NCBI GenBank assembly: GCA_018105865.1
Contig: CM030849.1
Coordinates: forward strand, 1,572,013 to 1,636,012
Origin: Metaphire vulgaris
Lineage: Eukaryota > Annelida > Clitellata > Crassiclitellata > Megascolecidae
Direction of reading: 5' to 3'
Length of the DNA: 64,000 nt
Below, piece by piece: positions 59,418 through 64,000 of this stretch. Position 1 is the first letter of the stretch. Every line of letters starts with the position of its first letter. A program made the position numbers and the translations under genes. The notes beneath the pieces were generated by a model. The model searched no databases. It saw only the letters and a list, made by a program, of their open reading frames with translations, and was not told the origin of the DNA.

Positions 59418-60908
59418 CCTCCTCCTCCTTAGATCGTCAAAGGTCCGCCGAGCACTGCCGCATTTGTTGACTGCCTGTGCAATTTTCTCGATCATAGACT
59501 TCGTCAGCGCTTTTGAAAGTGTCGATGGCAACCTCGGTGGCAGTGGTTCCGTTGATGGCAGCTTTCCCAAATCGGTTACTTTCTGAACGTGTTCGGAGAT
59601 CCTTTTGCTCTCGGCGCGTGGCAGGTCCATGATTATATTCGACTGCCTGCCTTGATTCGCCAGCGCCTCTTCTTCTCCTCCTCCTCCTTCTTCTTCTGCT
59701 CCTAATTCTTCCACTTCCGGTATATCGTCTTCCGGAGGTACGGATCTGTTCGATATTTTTCTCTCTTCTTCCCGAGGTAGTGATCTGCCCGATCTCCTTC
59801 TTTCGCCTTCGCGTGGCTCCGACGGCGGAGGGGATACTGATGATGATCTAAGGGGCGGTGGACCTGCTGGTTTTCCGGCAAGCGGTCTGGGAGAAAGGGG
59901 ACGAAGAGAAGGAGGAGGACGAGAAGGAGGAGGAGGCTTAGGAGGAGGAGGCCGAGGAGGAGGACGAGGAGGCTGTTTTTTCTTTTTCTTGGCAAGGCCA
60001 AGAAACGACGCGAAGGACGTCACCGAAGCCCCTATCTTAGACCCTATCTTGCCCAGAAACGACTTCTTTCGTTTCGGCTTCCCGCCGATTCGCTGGCGCG
60101 ACGATCCGGGCGGTTTCGGCTTCCCGGGTCCGGGAATTTGCAGGGTCGACGTTGCAGGTTGCGGTTGCTGCATCCTATTCAGGCTCGGTCCCCTGTGCCT
60201 AGAGGGCGGTCCTTGGTCTCCGGTACTTCGCCTTATTCCCGATGGCGAGCCGAATCTATCTGTTCTCGACCCCCTTGGGCCGTTTCTATCTGTTCCCGAC
60301 CTACTTGGGCCGTTTCTCACCATTCCCGACCTACTTGGGCCGTTTCTGACTATTCCCGATCCCCGTGGACCGTTTCTCACCATTCCCGACCTACTTGGGC
60401 CGTTTCTGTCCATTCCCGACCTACTTGGGCCGTTTCTGTCTATTCCCGATCCCCGTGGACCGTTTATATCCATTCCCGACCTACTTGGGCCGTTTCTGCC
60501 CATTCCCGACCTACTTGGGCCGCTTCTGTCCATTCCCGATCCCCGTGGACCGTTTATATCCATTCCCGACCTACTTGGGCCGTTTATATCCATTCCAGAC
60601 CTACTTGGGCCGTTTCTACCCATTCCCGACCCCCTTGCTCCTCGCATTTGTCTGTCCCGGCTGTTCGTGTCGTGAACATCATCATGTCTGCTCCTATCCT
60701 GGAGGTCTTCCACGCCTAATATTTCCTCGGAACCCTGCCCTCGTTCTCGCGTGTGCCTGCTCGTGCTCGGGCCACGTAGTCCGAGCCCGTCACCGATGTT
60801 ACCCGACCGCATGGAAGGTCTCCTTCCTCCAGCGTCTAGCATTCGCTCAGAACCCAGGTCTGAGCCACTAATTTGGTCATCTTCAGGGGGGAAGTCTTGA
60901 CGAGACAT
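59418..60908 (-). CDS. unit C, exon 1 (start of gene), Gly/Arg/Ser repeat and Pro-rich
   Basis: 497 residues from ATG 60908 (MSRQDFPPEDDQISGSD) to donor GTAGGC, phase 0. Acidic start; about 16 copies of a 10-residue NGPSRSGMDI / NGPRGSGMDR repeat; PGPGKPKPPGSSRQRIGGK; KKSFLGKIGSKIGASVTSF; a long Pro run (RPPPRPPPPKPPPP); SSSVSPPPSEP; and a helix LTKSMIEKIAQAVNKC followed by RRTFDDLRRRR. The order matches units A and B although the repeat differs. Total about 749 residues with exons 2-4. Function unknown. Confidence 0.85.
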
Positions 60909-61149
60909 ATTTGCCGAGAACCTTTCTGTCGATGAATTTTCGAACGAGGAGTAGTATTGAGGTTCAAGTGTTCTCTGCTTTCCTGGCTTTCGATAACTTC
61001 ATTACCTTCGCCTATATTCTTACGTTCAGAACTTCCCTCTAGCGAGATCTCAGAGGATATTTTGGCGTTTTCAAGTTGTCTGGTTATTTTCGGTTTTTGT
61101 TAACAGTTAGATTTGAAGCTTTGCACTCTGCAATGTCAAATGAAACCAT

Positions 61150-61372
61150 TGACATTGGAAATTCGATCTTTTCTTATGTTTTTGTTGAAATTTCCGGTCA
61201 ATTTTTCATTGTAGGTGATTGCGTTTTGCCTGCAATCATTCAGTCACGAAATACTTGAGTTCTTCCTAAAGTCAAAGAGGATGCGAAATTTTTCTAACTT
61301 TTCAAGTGTACAGTAGTTGTCATTGATAAGGACAATTCGCAATCAATTCTAAGTGCAGATTTAGCGCATTCT
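61150..61372 (-). promoter_or_regulatory. conserved 5' flank of unit C
   Basis: Shares ATTCGATCTTTTCTTATGTT, TTTTTCATTG and CAATTCGCAATCAATTC-like words with the flanks of units A and B, but is more diverged. Confidence 0.4.
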
Positions 61373-61383
61373 TTTTATCATGG

Positions 61384-61385
<2 letters not shown>

Positions 61386-61432
<47 letters not shown>
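61386..61432. repeat. (AT)n microsatellite
   Basis: About 46 bp of TA dinucleotides upstream of unit C. Confidence 0.93.
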
Positions 61433-61434
<2 letters not shown>

Positions 61435-61761
61435 ATGTATCATCGGGTGATGCCAACTATTGCTAAATACTGTACTATAATAGAAAACAATTTGAGGGGA
61501 TAAAGGATTAATCCATTCAAATAATTATCTCAACCACAAATTGAGCATAATAATTTGTCGTAATATGGCATAGTGCAGCACACAGCATTGCAATAGCATC
61601 AGAAACTTGCATTTAACAATGGCAGGCCTCTTCCTAAAGTGTATGTTTATGGATCACTGTAATGATAAGATAAAGCTCGTTCATTATAATGAAATGTAAT
61701 GTAACAAAATATTTGTATAGCGCCTCTTCTGAAGAATCTCTCAGAAGCGCTCCCGCTGCAA

Positions 61762-62007
61762 TTACTGCGTATTGACAAAGATATAAGTTTTAAGTCGTTT
61801 CAAAAAGAGGGCCATAGAATTAGGAGTTGCTAAGCCACGCATACTGGCGTCAAGAGCATTCCAAAGGATGGGGCCAACTGATTCAATACCTCGTTTCAGG
61901 AAGAAAGAGGTTCGTGCTTGGGGCACACTGAGAAGACCATGGGTTGTGGACCGAAGACATGGCCGACCAGGGATAGAGCTAAGAGTATGGAGTAGCTGTG
62001 ATGGAGT
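61762..62007 (-). mobile_element. LINE fragment, reverse transcriptase C-terminus
   Basis: Open 82-codon stretch with no ATG start, ending in TAA: TPSQLLHTLSSIPGRPCLRS, GIESVGPILWNALDASMRGL and MALFLKRLKTYIFVNTQ. LWNAL and LKTYIF match the end of LINE ORF2. The 3' tail GAGGCGCTATACAAATATTT follows on the minus strand. It is inserted between unit C's ATG and its distal 47-bp element. Confidence 0.75.
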
Positions 62008-62089
62008 ATAGGCCTAGTTCATTATATGAAGCTTATCTCTAACTTCAACACCTTCCAGTCTACAATTGTATAATTCACAGATAAATTTC

Positions 62090-62129
<40 letters not shown>

Positions 62130-62377
62130 TATGTTTAACACTAGAACATACGACCAATTATTATTATTATTATCTCGATTATCATCCTAAACAATGTCAT
62201 TGCGTAGTAGAAATCTTGCCTCAAATCAAAAGATGAATATTGGACGGGAATCGAACGAAATTTTAAATCATTTAAATTCTAAGCTGAAAGACTGTTGAAA
62301 CATATTACAGCAGATATTTATTGTTTTATTTTATTTATTTTCTATGTTTAATTAAATTGAATTCATTTTTTCGAAAC

Positions 62378-62424
62378 GCGTCACATCCCGGTCGTTACGA
62401 GTTCAGGATGTGAAATCACGTGAC
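62378..62424. promoter_or_regulatory. conserved 47-bp upstream element, unit C
   Basis: Same length as the A and B copies, with an almost intact inverted repeat (TCACATCCCG/CAGGATGTGA) and an unchanged ATCACGTGAC. About 1.47 kb upstream of the unit C ATG. Confidence 0.58.
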
Positions 62425-63133
62425 AAGGAAATTGGAGATATCGCGCCTTCGTCCGTGAAATGCTTTAAAACTTTTCTTTCTTCGTGTAATTCAAACGCAT
62501 AGTGATCTTTTCCGCTTATTCTAGTTGCATTCTTTCCAAATGCGGCAAGCCAACTAAAATAATAGTGGAAACACTATTATAATTTTACCTCGCCGAGTGA
62601 AATAGGCCAAATCACAGGGCCACCTAGGACATAGCCTACAAATTTCAACATCGATACTGTGGAATGCAAAAGCCAGGAGTCAACTTCTCTTTGAATTTCT
62701 TCTTCTAGTTTGTTTCCTTGGTAATAAGAAAAGAGAACATTTGTTTGCTTTATAGCGTCAATCAGTATCCTGTATGGAAGATTTTGAATGATGTAGCAGA
62801 AAATTGTAGGCCTACGACATACACGGCAGGCAAACAGGGGCGTGGCGTAGATCTAAGAATCGATATACCTGTAAAACACCTGTATGATCATACCTAAGAA
62901 GGAAATAGGCCTAGTCACTTGAAAAATTTACGTGTAAGGACAACATTTGAATTTGGAGGTTTTCAGAATATGTTCATTATAGTATCACCGTCCACTAGGA
63001 AGAACTGACGATAATAATAATGATAATATAATAATAATGATAATATAATAATATATATATATATATTATAATGATATGATATCCAGATATGATAATGTCT
63101 CTTTTTCTTGACATACTATTATTATCTTTGTGC

Positions 63134-63140
<7 letters not shown>

Positions 63141-63199
<59 letters not shown>
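63141..63199. repeat. (TTA)n microsatellite
   Basis: About 20 TTA units. The surrounding 62430-63400 shows no gene. Confidence 0.93.
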
Positions 63200-63202
<3 letters not shown>

Positions 63203-63399
63203 GACAATTTCTTCAGTGCAATAGACAAGACCGACAGGTCCAAGACAAGAGCGCTTAACAAAAGTCGAGTCAAACACTATCTTAAATAAATATGCTTTTT
63301 AGGTTTTTGCGGAAAGATTCGCTGAGGCTGCCTCGGTCACGACGTCAGGTAACTTGTAAAAAGCGTCTGGTAAACATTGAATCTGCTGAAGAAAGCTGA

Positions 63400-63659
63400 T
63401 TATGTTGGCGACTTAGGCCTCTACATTGGCGCATAAAATATTTATGAAAAATAATTCCACTCCACAAAAGTCAGTTTCATTGGTGCACTTTATAATCTGG
63501 TCAAATTCTTCGATTTGCAGTACGCTGACAATATTTGTATACGATCTTAGTGCTAAGCCCAGTGCATGAAATCTGGTAGGCCTACATCAAACTGCGGAAG
63601 ACGGTCTGACAAAACATTCAAATTGTTGCTTCTGAGTCTAAACATAACTGAGTCTCTCT

Positions 63660-63750
<91 letters not shown>

Positions 63751-64000
63751 AAAATTATATAGTATTCATGTCAGTAAGACAGCCAATCTACAGATACAGT
63801 ACTAAAAGCAAATCGTCCGCGGACAGCTTGTAAACTTAGCGCTTGACTACACAACACACTTTCCAAGTCGTTCAAATGATATCCAGATATGATAGTGTAT
63901 CGTTTTCTCGACAGGCTAGGCCCTATTATTGTGAATATACTGCTATTTTGAAATCTTTCTGGAGTTTAAGTGTAAGACTAAGTCACTGCTCGATGCATGA
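63400..64000. repeat. duplicate of unit D 3' flank
   Basis: Matches about 34010-34470, apart from a (CT)n/(AT)n expansion at 63655-63748. The homology runs to the window edge, stopping about 16 bp before the position equivalent to unit D's stop codon. Confidence 0.72.

Overview
This 64 kb window comes from an animal nuclear genome. It has exons with GT/AG introns, AATAAA signals, abundant (AAT)n, (AT)n and (CATA)n microsatellites, LINE tails and many short inverted-repeat elements. The filamin, the PAN-type lectin exon and the frequent AGGCCTA-like words suggest a marine invertebrate deuterostome such as an echinoderm or hemichordate. The species cannot be named from the sequence.

Layout. 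At the left end (402-3852, plus strand) are the last five exons of a filamin gene: repeats 22-23, hinge 2 and the dimerisation repeat 24. Almost all other coding sequence is on the minus strand. From right to left it is: unit C (60.9 to 54.6 kb), a secreted PAN/galactose-binding-like gene (53.7 to 50.5 kb), an orphan terminal exon (47.7 to 47.4 kb), a giant Lys/Ser/Arg repeat gene (gene 2, 46.9 to 39.9 kb), Cys/Pro-rich exons (unit D, 39.5 to 34.5 kb), unit B (31.9 to 26.4 kb), unit A (24.0 to 18.8 kb) and a second giant repeat gene (gene 1, 16.9 to 7.5 kb).

Units A, B and C are clear paralogues with the same exon phases. Each has a large acidic/Pro-rich first exon, a tiny CxxC exon, a Pro-rich exon (ending in CPCGCG in A and B) and a minimal last exon followed by AATAAA. 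Gene 1 and gene 2/unit D share the layout (large low-complexity exon, small exon, Cys/Pro-rich exon) and a short KKxSMLDxL motif. I read the whole as one fast-evolving tandem family of about five members that I cannot match to any named family. A conserved amphipathic helix in exon 1 and the Lys/Arg/Ser/Cys repeats make a cytoskeletal, sperm-type or chromatin role conceivable, but this is inference.

The three units also share a 47-bp upstream element at about -1.0 to -1.5 kb with a 10-bp inverted repeat and a CACGTG box. Both giant genes carry single-base frame breaks, nearly all in A/T runs and nearly all repaired by adding one base, which points to homopolymer under-calling in the assembly rather than to pseudogenes. 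The intergenic and intronic space is filled with hAT-type MITEs, several with perfect 8-bp target duplications, three copies of an 80-bp TTAA-flanked element, LINE 3' ends and microsatellites.
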